Below, piece by piece: positions 33,411-41,270 of a stretch of DNA of 41,270 nt. Numbering within the stretch: position 1 is the stretch's first letter; each line of letters begins with the position of its first letter. The stretch is from JBBDWJ01 sp040902925 (GTDB taxonomy: Bacteria; Acidobacteriota; Terriglobia; Bryobacterales; UBA6623): NCBI GenBank assembly GCA_040902925.1, contig JBBDWJ010000090.1:1-41270 (forward strand), written 5' to 3'. A program made the translations under genes and the position numbers. Below the pieces are notes generated by a model. That model was not told where the DNA came from. It did not search any database and saw nothing but the letters and a program-made list of their open reading frames with translations.

Positions 33411-34772
33411 TCATGCCGCCTCATTCAGTGAGCTGTCTGTTTCGCCCGCCGCCCGTGGCTCAGGGCCGTGGTCGATCTGGCGATACATCAGGAACAAAAA
33501 TAGAATACTCAACACTGTATACATGCCCATGAATCCGATCAGGCTGAATAGCGCGTTGCCGGCCGACACATTAGCCGAGTGACCATCGGCGGTGCGCATC
33601 AGGCCGAAGATGACCCACGGTTGGCGCCCAAGCTCCGCCGTCATCCAGCCGGCGGTATTGGCGATGTAGGGGAACGGCAGCATCATTGCGAGAATCCAAA
33701 GCGCCCAGCGCGTTTCGAACAGCCGCTTCCTCCACAACAGCACGGCGCAGCACGCCATCACGGCGATGAAGATCGTTCCCAGCCCGACCATCACGTGATA
33801 GCTGTAGTAGAGCAGCGGAATGTTGTCGGGCCACTCATCCTTGGGGAAATCCAGCAAGCCTTTGATTTCCGCGTCCCATCGCTGGTAGGTCAAAAAACTG
33901 AGCATGCGCGGCACGTAGATCGGATTGTCGAGCTTGAGGTTGTCCATATCAGGCTGGCCGATCAGCACGATCGGCGCGCCTTCCTGGGTGTGAAAATGGC
34001 CTTCCATCGCCGCCAGCGTGACGGGTTGATGATGAGCGACCAGCTTGCCTTGCCCGTCGCCGGTGGGGAACGCCATCAGCAACGCCGCCAGTGCGCCCAC
34101 CGGAACCGCCAGCCTTAGAAAGACCGCCGCCTGCTCCTGGTGCCTGCCAAGCAGCAGATAAGCGGCCGCGATCGAAGCCACGACGAAGCTGGCCGTGACG
34201 ACCGAGCCAATCATGGTGTGCGGGTACTGCCACAAAAGCCAGGGGTTCAATAGGAGCGCCCAGATGCTCTCGAGCTGCAGATTGCCGGCGGCGTCTTGGG
34301 TGTATCCGACCGGGTTCTGCATCCAGGCGTCGGTGGCGACGATGAAGTATCCGGAAAGCCACGAGCCGGTGAAAACGCACAACGATGCGAACCAATGGCC
34401 AACGCGGCCAAGCAGTTTCTCGCCGAACAGCAGAAAACCGAGGAAGCTCGATTCCAGAAAGAACGAGAACACGCCTTCCATGGCCAGCGTTTGGCCGATC
34501 ACGCCCCCGGCGGCTCTGGAGAACTGCGCCCAGTTTGTCCCGAACTGGAACTCCATGGGAATACCCGTCACAACGCCGAGCGTGAAGTTGATGCCGAAGA
34601 CCTTGGTCCAGAAACGCGCCGCCCGGTCGTACGACTCATCCCCGGTGCGCAGCGCCATGGTCTTCCAAAGGAAGATCAGCAGCGCCAGGCCCATCGTCAA
34701 CTGCGGAAACAGGTAGTGGTAAGTAATGGTGAAAGCGAAGTGGAGTCGGTGGAGTAGGAGGGCGGAGTCCAT
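33411..34772 (-). CDS. cydA: Cytochrome bd quinol oxidase subunit I
   Basis: Haem-bearing subunit of bd oxidase, reducing O2 with quinol. Haem ligands: His in TITYHYLFPQLT (haem d region) and His in WQYPHTMIGS (haem b558). GRQPW is present. At 453 residues it is shorter than E. coli CydA (522), so it has the short Q-loop. In the quinol loop QPVTLAAMEGHFHTQ, the position of E. coli Lys252 is Thr, while Glu257 is kept. This may be typical of its subgroup. No cydD/C or cydX is in the window. Confidence 0.96.
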   Translation of the reverse strand: MDSALLLHRLHFAFTITYHYLFPQLTMGLALLIFLWKTMALRTGDESYDRAARFWTKVFGINFTLGVVTGIPMEFQFGTNWAQFSRAAGGVIGQTLAMEGVFSFFLESSFLGFLLFGEKLLGRVGHWFASLCVFTGSWLSGYFIVATDAWMQNPVGYTQDAAGNLQLESIWALLLNPWLLWQYPHTMIGSVVTASFVVASIAAAYLLLGRHQEQAAVFLRLAVPVGALAALLMAFPTGDGQGKLVAHHQPVTLAAMEGHFHTQEGAPIVLIGQPDMDNLKLDNPIYVPRMLSFLTYQRWDAEIKGLLDFPKDEWPDNIPLLYYSYHVMVGLGTIFIAVMACCAVLLWRKRLFETRWALWILAMMLPFPYIANTAGWMTAELGRQPWVIFGLMRTADGHSANVSAGNALFSLIGFMGMYTVLSILFLFLMYRQIDHGPEPRAAGETDSSLNEAA

Positions 34773-34912
34773 GGTTGGTGAATGCTAGCACTTGACCTGC
34801 CAACGATCGCGGCGCCGACCGCATGGCGTTCCCGTTGGCTACGACCCATTCGCAGGCCGGTGCTTGGGGCATTTCGCCCACGCTCCCGGAAAGGAACCCT
34901 GCCCGCGGCGGG

Positions 34913-35572
34913 TCAGGCTTGGGATTCGAAACGCGCCAGCTCGGCCCGGCTTTCTTGCAGCTCCTCGCGTGGCAGGTTCCCCGCTTCGAGCTCCGAGTCG
35001 CTTTTGGCGGCCAGCCGCTCGTAGAATTGCCGTCCTGTTTCTAGCCAGGCGCCGTTGGCGGCGGTTTCGAGCGTTTCGAACAGCAGGTCTTCGGCCTTCG
35101 AGTATTTCCCTGCCGCTTCGTAGAAGCGGAAAAGATTTTCGCGGGTGGCGGCGGGCAATTCGTAATCGCCCAGGTTGGCCGCCAGCAACTCGACGTCGGA
35201 GTAGTACTCCGCGTAGGTGCTCTCCTGCTTCTTATCGAATACCTCGAGAAAGAGCGCCAGCGCCTTCACGGTGCGGATCAGCGCGTTTTTCGGTTGCCCG
35301 ACGGCCCAGTTGATGTCGGCTCGCTCCTTGAGCAGCTTGGCGAGCACCACGGCGCGCTCGACCGCCAGCAGCCCGCTGCGGAACATGCCGAGCAGATCCT
35401 GATCGGTCACTCCTTTGACGAAGCGCGGCGAGAGTCCCAAATTCGTGCGCACTGTCTCGTTGATCTCGTCAACGGCCTCTTTGTAGCGTTCTTGTTTCTT
35501 GAGTTCGGCGATGCGCGGCAGCACATCGGCCATGCGCTGGGCGAGAATGCTGCTTTGGTACCGGCGAATCAT
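34913..35572 (-). CDS. DUF6483-like helical protein
   Basis: All-helical soluble protein of 219 residues without signal peptide. It opens with RRYQSSILAQRMADVLPRIA and KKQERYKEAVDEINETVRTN, and ends with a TPR-like unit (YELPAATRENLFRFYEAAGKYSKAEDLLFETLE, read in parts). The pattern matches my recollection of DUF6483, a family of unknown function. The gene starts 18 bp after the SUMF1-like gene stop, so the two are probably co-transcribed. Confidence 0.65.
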   Translation of the reverse strand: MIRRYQSSILAQRMADVLPRIAELKKQERYKEAVDEINETVRTNLGLSPRFVKGVTDQDLLGMFRSGLLAVERAVVLAKLLKERADINWAVGQPKNALIRTVKALALFLEVFDKKQESTYAEYYSDVELLAANLGDYELPAATRENLFRFYEAAGKYSKAEDLLFETLETAANGAWLETGRQFYERLAAKSDSELEAGNLPREELQESRAELARFESQA

Positions 35573-35590
35573 TTGGTTTCTTAGCCGCCT

Positions 35591-37255
35591 CTAGGGAAGC
35601 TCGTCCGCGGCGCAACGAATCCCGACACTGACGTTGCGCGTGTCCGGAGCGCTTCGAAGCCGCGTCGAGATGCGCAGCACCGCCGGATTGAGAAACCCCG
35701 CGCCTCCGCGCGCCACTCGCAGACGTCCGCGCCGCGGCCCTTCCGGATCAGCCGGCGGAGATGCGGCGTAGTAGTCCTCGGAAAACCAGTCGGCAACCCA
35801 CTCGTAGACGTTGCCGGCCATATCGTAGACTCCGAAAGCATTCGGTGGAAAGCTGCCAACCGGGGCAGTGTATTGCCAGGAATCGTCGCCGCCGGTACGC
35901 CAAAAATTCGCCTGGTCGTGAGTGCGATCGTTGCCCCACGGATACTTGAGCCCATCGACGCCGCCCCTGGCCGCGTATTCCCATTCCGCCTCAGTCGGCA
36001 GCCGTCCGCCCGACCAAGAACAGAATCCGGCGGCCTCGTCCCAGGTGACCTTCACCATGGGGTGGTTTTTTTTCCGCCAGCCGTCGTTGTAACCGGGCAT
36101 GGCGCCGCTGCCGGGCTCTTCCGGCATCGCCGCGCCGGTTGCCGCCGTGTATTTTTCGTAGGCCTGAACAGGAACTTCGGTGCGGCAGATCCAGAACCCA
36201 CGGCTCATCTTGACGGCATGAGCCGGCCGCTCCTCGGGGTAGCAGTCATCGTCGCCCGGCACGCAGCCCATTTCGAACTCCCCAGGCGGGACCCAGACGT
36301 ACTCGAGGCCGTCCTTGGTATTCACGCGGATCATTTCCGACGAGAGACCCTCGGGGGCCGGCGGCCGCAACCGCAGATCGATCAGCCTCCGGCGCGTGAT
36401 GGAGGGACGCTCCTCGCACTGATCAAGTGCCCGGTCCTGGCAGTACTTCACGTTCCAGGTCATCTCGTTGTTCATCAGCGCCGCCAGAAGCTTGCCGCTG
36501 GCGGGATCGATGCGCGAACTGATCCACGACTTCTCACAGCCCCACGCGGCGAGAAATCCATCGCCCTGCCGCCGAACGAACTGCAGATTGTTCGGAATGC
36601 CGTTGCAGACAGGCGTTTCCATCCACGGACGGTGCATTTCAAGCGCGCCAACCGCTGGAGGCAGGAAATCGGTCTGGTACACGACTTCCCCCGACGCGAT
36701 CGAGACCAGGCTCAAGCGGGCTTCGGTGCGGCTCTGCCCCACTAAAAACTGATCGCCATCCGCCCAGTCGTTGCTGACCAGATCGGGCCGCACCATACTC
36801 TCGCCCACTTGGTGGATGTTCGCGATGCCCACCGACGGACTGACGGCAAAATAGAAGGCGTACAGATCGGTGACCATTTCGAGCATGACGGGGTCGCCCT
36901 TGAGGTCGAAGAGGCTCAGATCGCCTTCCGGGTGCAGCGATATCTCATAGACAGGCACTTCCAGAGCCATCGGAGTCAGATCGCCGGCGACGGATTCAGT
37001 CAGGCGAACCCAGCGGACTCGCTCAGTGGGAATGCCGTCGCGAACGAATACGCGATGCTCGGAGACGCCGATCAACTCGGAGCCGCTGGCTGTTTCGCGG
37101 ACCCGAACCTCGTATCCGTAGACTTCGCCGGGGGTGTATTGGCGGACGTAGGTAAGACCTCTCTGCGCGGGACCGGGAGGTGCGGTAGTTTGCGGAAACG
37201 CCGTGCTCATGAAGAGTGCGGCAGCGATCCACGTGCCTGGGGTCCAGGTGCGCAC
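35591..37255 (-). CDS. Secreted protein with SUMF1/FGE-sulfatase-like domain
   Basis: A GTG start leads into a signal peptide (cleavage near FPQTT). Residues about 30-300 form an uncharacterised domain with no recognised family. From about residue 310 a formylglycine-generating-enzyme fold follows: VWVPPGEFEMGC, GFWICRTEVPVQAYEKY, HPMVKVTWDEAAGFCSW, RLPTEAEWEYAARGG, GVYDMAGNVYEWVADW, and the closing VARGGAGFLNP...VGIRCA. The active-site Cys pair of true FGE, in the RGGS..C segment, is absent, so catalysis of formylglycine formation is unlikely. It precedes a DUF6483-like gene. No sulfatase gene is nearby. Confidence 0.82.
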   Translation of the reverse strand: MRTWTPGTWIAAALFMSTAFPQTTAPPGPAQRGLTYVRQYTPGEVYGYEVRVRETASGSELIGVSEHRVFVRDGIPTERVRWVRLTESVAGDLTPMALEVPVYEISLHPEGDLSLFDLKGDPVMLEMVTDLYAFYFAVSPSVGIANIHQVGESMVRPDLVSNDWADGDQFLVGQSRTEARLSLVSIASGEVVYQTDFLPPAVGALEMHRPWMETPVCNGIPNNLQFVRRQGDGFLAAWGCEKSWISSRIDPASGKLLAALMNNEMTWNVKYCQDRALDQCEERPSITRRRLIDLRLRPPAPEGLSSEMIRVNTKDGLEYVWVPPGEFEMGCVPGDDDCYPEERPAHAVKMSRGFWICRTEVPVQAYEKYTAATGAAMPEEPGSGAMPGYNDGWRKKNHPMVKVTWDEAAGFCSWSGGRLPTEAEWEYAARGGVDGLKYPWGNDRTHDQANFWRTGGDDSWQYTAPVGSFPPNAFGVYDMAGNVYEWVADWFSEDYYAASPPADPEGPRRGRLRVARGGAGFLNPAVLRISTRLRSAPDTRNVSVGIRCAADELP

Positions 37256-37412
37256 GACGCCTTGCTCCGAGTCTAGCCCGAAAAAAACCTGTACTGACCG
37301 GGGACGAATACCGCGCGATGTAGCGCGTTGGTTTCAAAAAGCCGTCGGTCGAGTGGCTGTCCCCCGCCCGGCTATCCGCCCTTTACCTCGCGATGCTAGA
37401 TCACGGGGGATA

Positions 37413-38153
37413 CTAGATCACGCCGCGGCGCCCGCCGCTGCCGGCGAATCGCGGATCGGAGAAGTCGCGGCGGTCGCGCTGGAACATGCGCCAGCCGTCA
37501 TACACGATGTTGCCGACGTAGTAGGCGTCGCGGTTGAGATTGTGGCCGCTGGGCAGCTCTTCTTGCCGCGTGGGGTGGCTCAACTGCGGGTACATCACGA
37601 AGTCGAGATAGGTGAAGGCACGAAAGTAGGTGCCCTGGAAGGCCAACTCGGAAAGCACGTCGGGACAAGGCCGGCGCATCACGACCGCGGCCTCTTCGGC
37701 CGTCGGGTCCGCGGGCAATTCGGCGATCGCCGCCTTCAACGCGCGAATCTCTTCGTCGACGATCTGCCTTCCGGAGTTTTTCCAGAGCCGGTTGCGCCGC
37801 ATGAACGCGCGAAGGCGCTGGAACCCGACAGCAGTGACGATCAGAGCGACGAACGGAAGAAGGAATTTTTGGGCGAAGCCCGCCGACGACCACTGGGGTA
37901 CGCTGGCGGCGAGCCAGATCGCGAACAGCGCCAGTCCGGCAACGGTCGCGGCCACGCCAAGCCAAAGATTTTTTCCGATCACGTACCGCCCGTGGAAAGC
38001 TTGCAAGCCGTCAACGGCAGCCGCCAGCGCATGCTTGGCGTGCGCGGCAGCATACACCGACTGATCCCAACCGTGGTGGGCCATCGAGGGCGGATAGTAC
38101 AGAACGAAGAGTTTTTCTGTGGGGACCTCTTCGCCGGAAAAGCAGCAGGTCAT
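37413..38153 (-). CDS. Hypothetical protein with two transmembrane segments
   Basis: Protein of 246 residues. A soluble N-terminal part (MAHHGWDQSVYAAAHAKHAL) is followed by two hydrophobic segments at about residues 63-83 and 95-115. A basic loop (RLRAFMRRNRLWKNSGRQ) and a C-terminal domain ending in a Gly/Arg-rich tail follow. No family was recognised. It is divergent from the secreted helical protein and separated from the SUMF1-like gene by 157 bp. Codon use and GC resemble the neighbours, so the ORF looks genuine. Confidence 0.6.
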   Translation of the reverse strand: MTCCFSGEEVPTEKLFVLYYPPSMAHHGWDQSVYAAAHAKHALAAAVDGLQAFHGRYVIGKNLWLGVAATVAGLALFAIWLAASVPQWSSAGFAQKFLLPFVALIVTAVGFQRLRAFMRRNRLWKNSGRQIVDEEIRALKAAIAELPADPTAEEAAVVMRRPCPDVLSELAFQGTYFRAFTYLDFVMYPQLSHPTRQEELPSGHNLNRDAYYVGNIVYDGWRMFQRDRRDFSDPRFAGSGGRRGVI

Positions 38154-38408
38154 TGTTGTAGGCGTGATGTACGCTGGAAAACCATTTTAGAGGATATCAC
38201 AGCGCCTCACGGCCGGCGGAAATCGATCGCGGAGCCCCAGGAACATCCTGATTCTAAGGAATTTATCAATTGCAGCCAATCCCCCAGAAACATGCAACGA
38301 CGGCGGGTGCGTGCTGGAGCGCCTTTCCAGCCGGGCCGGACTGGGGGTTGTGAACCCACGGCAAGCTGTGGCACGATGGCGGCGGCCTGCCTAGGAGAGA
38401 TCCTCATC

Positions 38409-40148
38409 ATGCGTGGAATTTTGCTGCTGATTTTCCTGTCGGCTGCGCCTTTAGCGGCAAGCGGCCCCGTAATTTCGGCTGAACGCGGAATGCCTCCGCC
38501 GGCGTGGGCGTTGGCCGAACGCGAGCTGCTGCGGGCCGCCTCCCTGGGCGCGGAAGCCTTTTACGGCAAGTATGTCGATGAACAGGGTTTCCTGCGCTGC
38601 GTCGAGCGCTGGGGCGGCAACGATGGCGCCGACGACGCCATGGAGAATTTCTCGAGTTGGACCCTGCTTTACGCTCTGGGCGCGGATGAGTCTGTGCTCG
38701 ATCTCTACAAGAAGGCCTGGGAGGGGCACCTGCGCCAGTACACGCAAGCCCGCGTGCCCGGGATCGAAATGGCCGAGAACGGCATGTACCATCGCGAGTT
38801 CGTTACGTCGTTCGACTGGGAGCATACCGGCGAAGCGCTGGCGGCGTTTCACCTCTACGCGCTCTGCCGGCCGAATGACCACGAATACCGCAAGCGCGTG
38901 CAGCGGTTCGCCGGCTTCTATACCGGCGAGGACCCCGCCGTGGACAACTACGACCGCCAGCACAAGATCATCAAGAGCCTTCACAACGGCAGCCGCGGCG
39001 CCAAGCTGACGCCCGCCACCGAACAGGACTGGGGCGGATGGCCGGTCGAAGGCCGCCCGGAGCGGCTGACACGATATAGCACAGCTTCGAACATCCGCGG
39101 CGATCATCCGCTCAATCTTGCGGCAACGACTCTGGCCATGAACGCTTACATGCTGACGGGCGAGGCCAAGTATCGCGACTGGCTGCTCGAGTATGCCGGG
39201 GCTTGGCGCGGCCGCGTGATGGAGAGCGGCGGCAATATTCCGACCAACATCGGCCTCGATGGCAAAATCGGCAGCGACTGGGGCGGCAAATGGTGGGGTG
39301 GCGTTTTTGGCTGGAATTTCTGGCCCCAGGAGTCGGGTCGCAACTACTTCATCCGCGGGCCGCGTATCGCCTTTGGAGCCGCCCTGATGCTGACCGCGGA
39401 CCGCTCGTTTGCCGAGCCGCTGCGCCGCCAGATGGCGAATCTCTACGCGGCCCACAAGCAGGAGAATGGCCGTATTCTGCTGCCCAACAAACACGGCGAC
39501 CAGGGCTGGTACGGCTACACGCGCAACCAGCACTTCGACGTGCAGCGCGATCTCTACCTTTGGTCGATGGACGTGGCCGATTTGACTTGGCTGAAAGATG
39601 ATCCCTGGATCTCCTATTTGGGTGGCCGCAATGAGGGCTATCCGCTCCAAGCCTTTCAGGAGGAACTGGGGGCGGTGCGTCGAAGGGTCGATGGCCTGCG
39701 GCGCGATGAACTACCGGCCGATCAGCGCGCGTCCGACCATTCGCAGCGATTCAACCCGGCGCAGACCGAGGCGCTGGTGAATCTGACGCTAGGGGGCAAC
39801 CATCCCGGAACATCAGGAAACATTCTGCACAGTCGCGTGCGCTATTTCGATCCGGAACGGCGGCGCGCGGGTTTGCCGGAAGATGTAGCGGCGCTAGTGG
39901 AGCGCATTTCCCCCGCCGGGATCACGTTGACCCTGGTCAACGTTGGGCAAGTCGAACCGCGCACGGTGGTGGTTCAAGCAGGGGCCTACGCAGAGCACCG
40001 CTTTGGGTCGGTGCGCTCCAACGGGCGGGCTGTCGAAGTAAACGGCCAGGTTTTTCAAGTGAAGTTGGCTCCCGGCGCGGGCGAGACCTTCGAGATCGGC
40101 ATGGAGCTGTTCGCCAAGCAGCCCGCTGCCGGTTTTCCTTGGGAGTAA
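38409..40148 (+). CDS. Secreted protein of unknown function, probable alpha/alpha-barrel
   Basis: A signal peptide (MRGILLLIFLSAAPLAAS) is followed by about 560 residues rich in aromatic and acidic residues. Segments such as RCVERWGGNDGADDAMENFS, LYKKAWEGHLRQYT, SFDWEHTGEAL, HKIIKSLHNGSRGA and GNIPTNIGLDGKIGSDWGGK recur in uncharacterised acidobacterial and planctomycete proteins, as I recall. The repeating helical pattern suggests a six-hairpin-like toroid, as in glycosidases and epimerases; catalytic residues cannot be named. The start at 38409 has AGGAGA (38393-38398) 10 nt upstream; the open frame further upstream overlaps other genes and is not used. It has its own transcription unit. 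Confidence 0.75.
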   Translation: MRGILLLIFLSAAPLAASGPVISAERGMPPPAWALAERELLRAASLGAEAFYGKYVDEQGFLRCVERWGGNDGADDAMENFSSWTLLYALGADESVLDLYKKAWEGHLRQYTQARVPGIEMAENGMYHREFVTSFDWEHTGEALAAFHLYALCRPNDHEYRKRVQRFAGFYTGEDPAVDNYDRQHKIIKSLHNGSRGAKLTPATEQDWGGWPVEGRPERLTRYSTASNIRGDHPLNLAATTLAMNAYMLTGEAKYRDWLLEYAGAWRGRVMESGGNIPTNIGLDGKIGSDWGGKWWGGVFGWNFWPQESGRNYFIRGPRIAFGAALMLTADRSFAEPLRRQMANLYAAHKQENGRILLPNKHGDQGWYGYTRNQHFDVQRDLYLWSMDVADLTWLKDDPWISYLGGRNEGYPLQAFQEELGAVRRRVDGLRRDELPADQRASDHSQRFNPAQTEALVNLTLGGNHPGTSGNILHSRVRYFDPERRRAGLPEDVAALVERISPAGITLTLVNVGQVEPRTVVVQAGAYAEHRFGSVRSNGRAVEVNGQVFQVKLAPGAGETFEIGMELFAKQPAAGFPWE

Positions 40149-40222
40149 TAAGCCGACGTGCGGCGGTATTGCCTGCCCTGGTCCGCGACATGGGCGCAAC
40201 GTGTTGCAGAGTTACAAATTCG

Positions 40223-41270
40223 CTAGCCAGCGAGAAGCTCGGCGATAGCCAGGTAGGTCGTCACAATCGAGAAAGCCAGGGCGGCCACGAGACCGGCGTT
40301 CATTTTTGTTCCGGCGCGGTCTTTTCCCATGATCTTTTGCGAGTTGATGAGGAATAGGATCGGGACGACTACCGCCGGAAGGATGCAGGCCTGGAAGGCT
40401 TGCGAGAAAACCATCAGGGCCGGCGGGCGCTGGCTTAGCAGTTGGCTTCCGAAGGCGAACACGATGCCCACCAGGCCGAGAATTCGAAACAGCGGGGTAC
40501 GGATGTCCCGCGGGCGGCCGGTGTAGTCGCAGATGAGCCACGGCGCGATGAGGATGATCGGGAAGGCGCTCGATAGGCCCGCTCCGGTCACTCCGAGAAT
40601 CAATACCAGCGCGGCGAACTTGCCCCCGATCGGCTCGAACAGCCGCACCATCTCGACGGTGTTGTCGAGCTTGAGACCCATGACGTGGAGCGTTCCGGCG
40701 GCGACGGCCATGATGGCTCCGCTCAGCACCAGCATCATGGCGGCAGAGACCAGGGCGTCGCGCTTCTCTTGCTCCAGGTCGCCGGCCGTCCAGCCTTTTT
40801 CGCTGACTACGATGCTTCGCATGATGAAGACGGCGGCCGAGCAGGTGGTGCCCGCGATCGCGGCCACGAGGCCGAACGCTCCGGGCACGTTCGGGATGCT
40901 CGGCAGCAGTCCCTCGAAGATCACCGCTGCGTCCGGCTTGAGCAGCATCAACACGAGCAGAAAGCACACCGCCATCAGAGCCACCAGCGCGGTGAGGATC
41001 GTTTCGAAGAATTTGTATCTGCCGTACCAGAGCAGCAGGCCGATCCCGGCCGTGCAGGCGAGGATCATCCAGAACGGGTCGATGCCTTCGCCGCCTAGCA
41101 GCAGCCGCGATGCCTCCTGCAGCAGGTCGCCGACGATTCCCATGATGCCGATCAGGGCGAGCAGTTCGCCGAGAATCAGGGCGACCATGATGTAGATCGC
41201 GAGCACGGCGCCGAAGCGAAAGTGGGAGCGGAAGTTGGCGAGCGCGGTTTGCCCGGTGACGAGCGTGACG
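40223..41270 (-). CDS. NRAMP-related metal transporter, partial
   Basis: The gene continues past the window edge; 349 C-terminal codons are visible. Polytopic, with the NRAMP pattern: VTGQTALANFRSHFRFG, ALILGELLALIGI, WYGRYKFFETIL, and a long TM6 region AGTTCSAAVFIMRSIVV followed by SEKGW. In canonical MntH/NRAMP the TM6 metal site reads MPH; here it is absent. That fits divergent NRAMP-related groups (for example Mg2+-type) rather than Mn2+/Fe2+ carriers. TM1, with the other half of the metal site, lies outside the window, so the substrate is open. Confidence 0.82.
   Translation of the reverse strand, partial: VTLVTGQTALANFRSHFRFGAVLAIYIMVALILGELLALIGIMGIVGDLLQEASRLLLGGEGIDPFWMILACTAGIGLLLWYGRYKFFETILTALVALMAVCFLLVLMLLKPDAAVIFEGLLPSIPNVPGAFGLVAAIAGTTCSAAVFIMRSIVVSEKGWTAGDLEQEKRDALVSAAMMLVLSGAIMAVAAGTLHVMGLKLDNTVEMVRLFEPIGGKFAALVLILGVTGAGLSSAFPIILIAPWLICDYTGRPRDIRTPLFRILGLVGIVFAFGSQLLSQRPPALMVFSQAFQACILPAVVVPILFLINSQKIMGKDRAGTKMNAGLVAALAFSIVTTYLAIAELLAG

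Noticed and set aside
37203..38408. Upstream extension of the secreted helical protein
   Set aside because: The extension is antisense to the two-TM gene and of low-quality composition; the ATG at 38409 has a signal peptide and AGGAGA.
38451..39650. Minus-strand ORF of 399 codons
   Set aside because: Antisense shadow of the secreted helical protein, which has signal peptide and ribosome binding site.
1..41270. CRISPR array, prophage or insertion sequence
   Set aside because: No regularly spaced repeats, cas, transposase, integrase or phage structural genes were seen in any frame.

Overview
The window is 41.3 kb of GC-rich bacterial chromosome. It contains core metabolism genes (ispG, glmS, purS, panB, panC, mnmE, cydAB, hrpB), two tRNA genes and many secreted or membrane proteins. 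There is no transposase, phage gene, rRNA or CRISPR array. The mix of families (P1-family aminopeptidase, tandem Na+/solute symporters, SUMF1-like secreted protein, PPK2, cytochrome bd, secreted all-helical protein of unknown function) and the dispersed palindromes between genes suggest an acidobacterium of the Bryobacterales/Solibacter type. This is an inference, since no phylogenetic marker was tested.

Layout. 1-7.2 kb: a DUF2784 membrane protein, a SufS-like PLP enzyme without the usual catalytic Cys, an apbE-nqrM pair (flavin transferase plus Na+-NQR maturation factor, without nqrA-F), ispG, an orphan NarL-type response regulator with a near-consensus promoter, tRNA-Val(GAC) and a class III-like PPK2. 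7.4-12.4 kb: two tandem paralogues each built of two copies of a small domain, a GT-C-like membrane protein, a LarA-like protein and tRNA-Ala(CGC). 12.5-16.7 kb: hrpB, a sugar isomerase/epimerase, a remnant of a SpoIIE/RsbU phosphatase and a BrnT/CopG toxin-antitoxin pair with a palindrome at its promoter.

16.9-23.1 kb is a long minus-strand run: Rieske oxygenase, amidohydrolase, mnmE, purS, glmS. Between the Rieske and amidohydrolase genes lies a pair of inverted REP-like palindromes, each preceded by GTAG, 190 bp from edge to edge. The likely ribosome binding site and start codon of the amidohydrolase fall inside one of the hairpins. 23.2-25.8 kb: a secreted TPR protein and an acetate-kinase-like protein with three changed active-site positions.

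25.8-31.9 kb (minus): panB-panC, a Tat-exported P1-family (DmpA/BapA-like) aminopeptidase and two Na+/solute symporters, one split by a single-base frameshift. Because P1 enzymes can release beta-alanine and PanC consumes it, this may be a beta-alanine or pantothenate salvage unit. 32.3-41.3 kb: cydAB with a short Q-loop, a SUMF1-like secreted protein followed by a DUF6483-like protein, a two-TM protein, a large secreted helical protein, and an NRAMP-related transporter cut by the window end. The most unusual items are the REP pair, the pan/P1/symporter cluster, the orphan apbE-nqrM pair, the altered acetate kinase and the tandem two-repeat paralogues.
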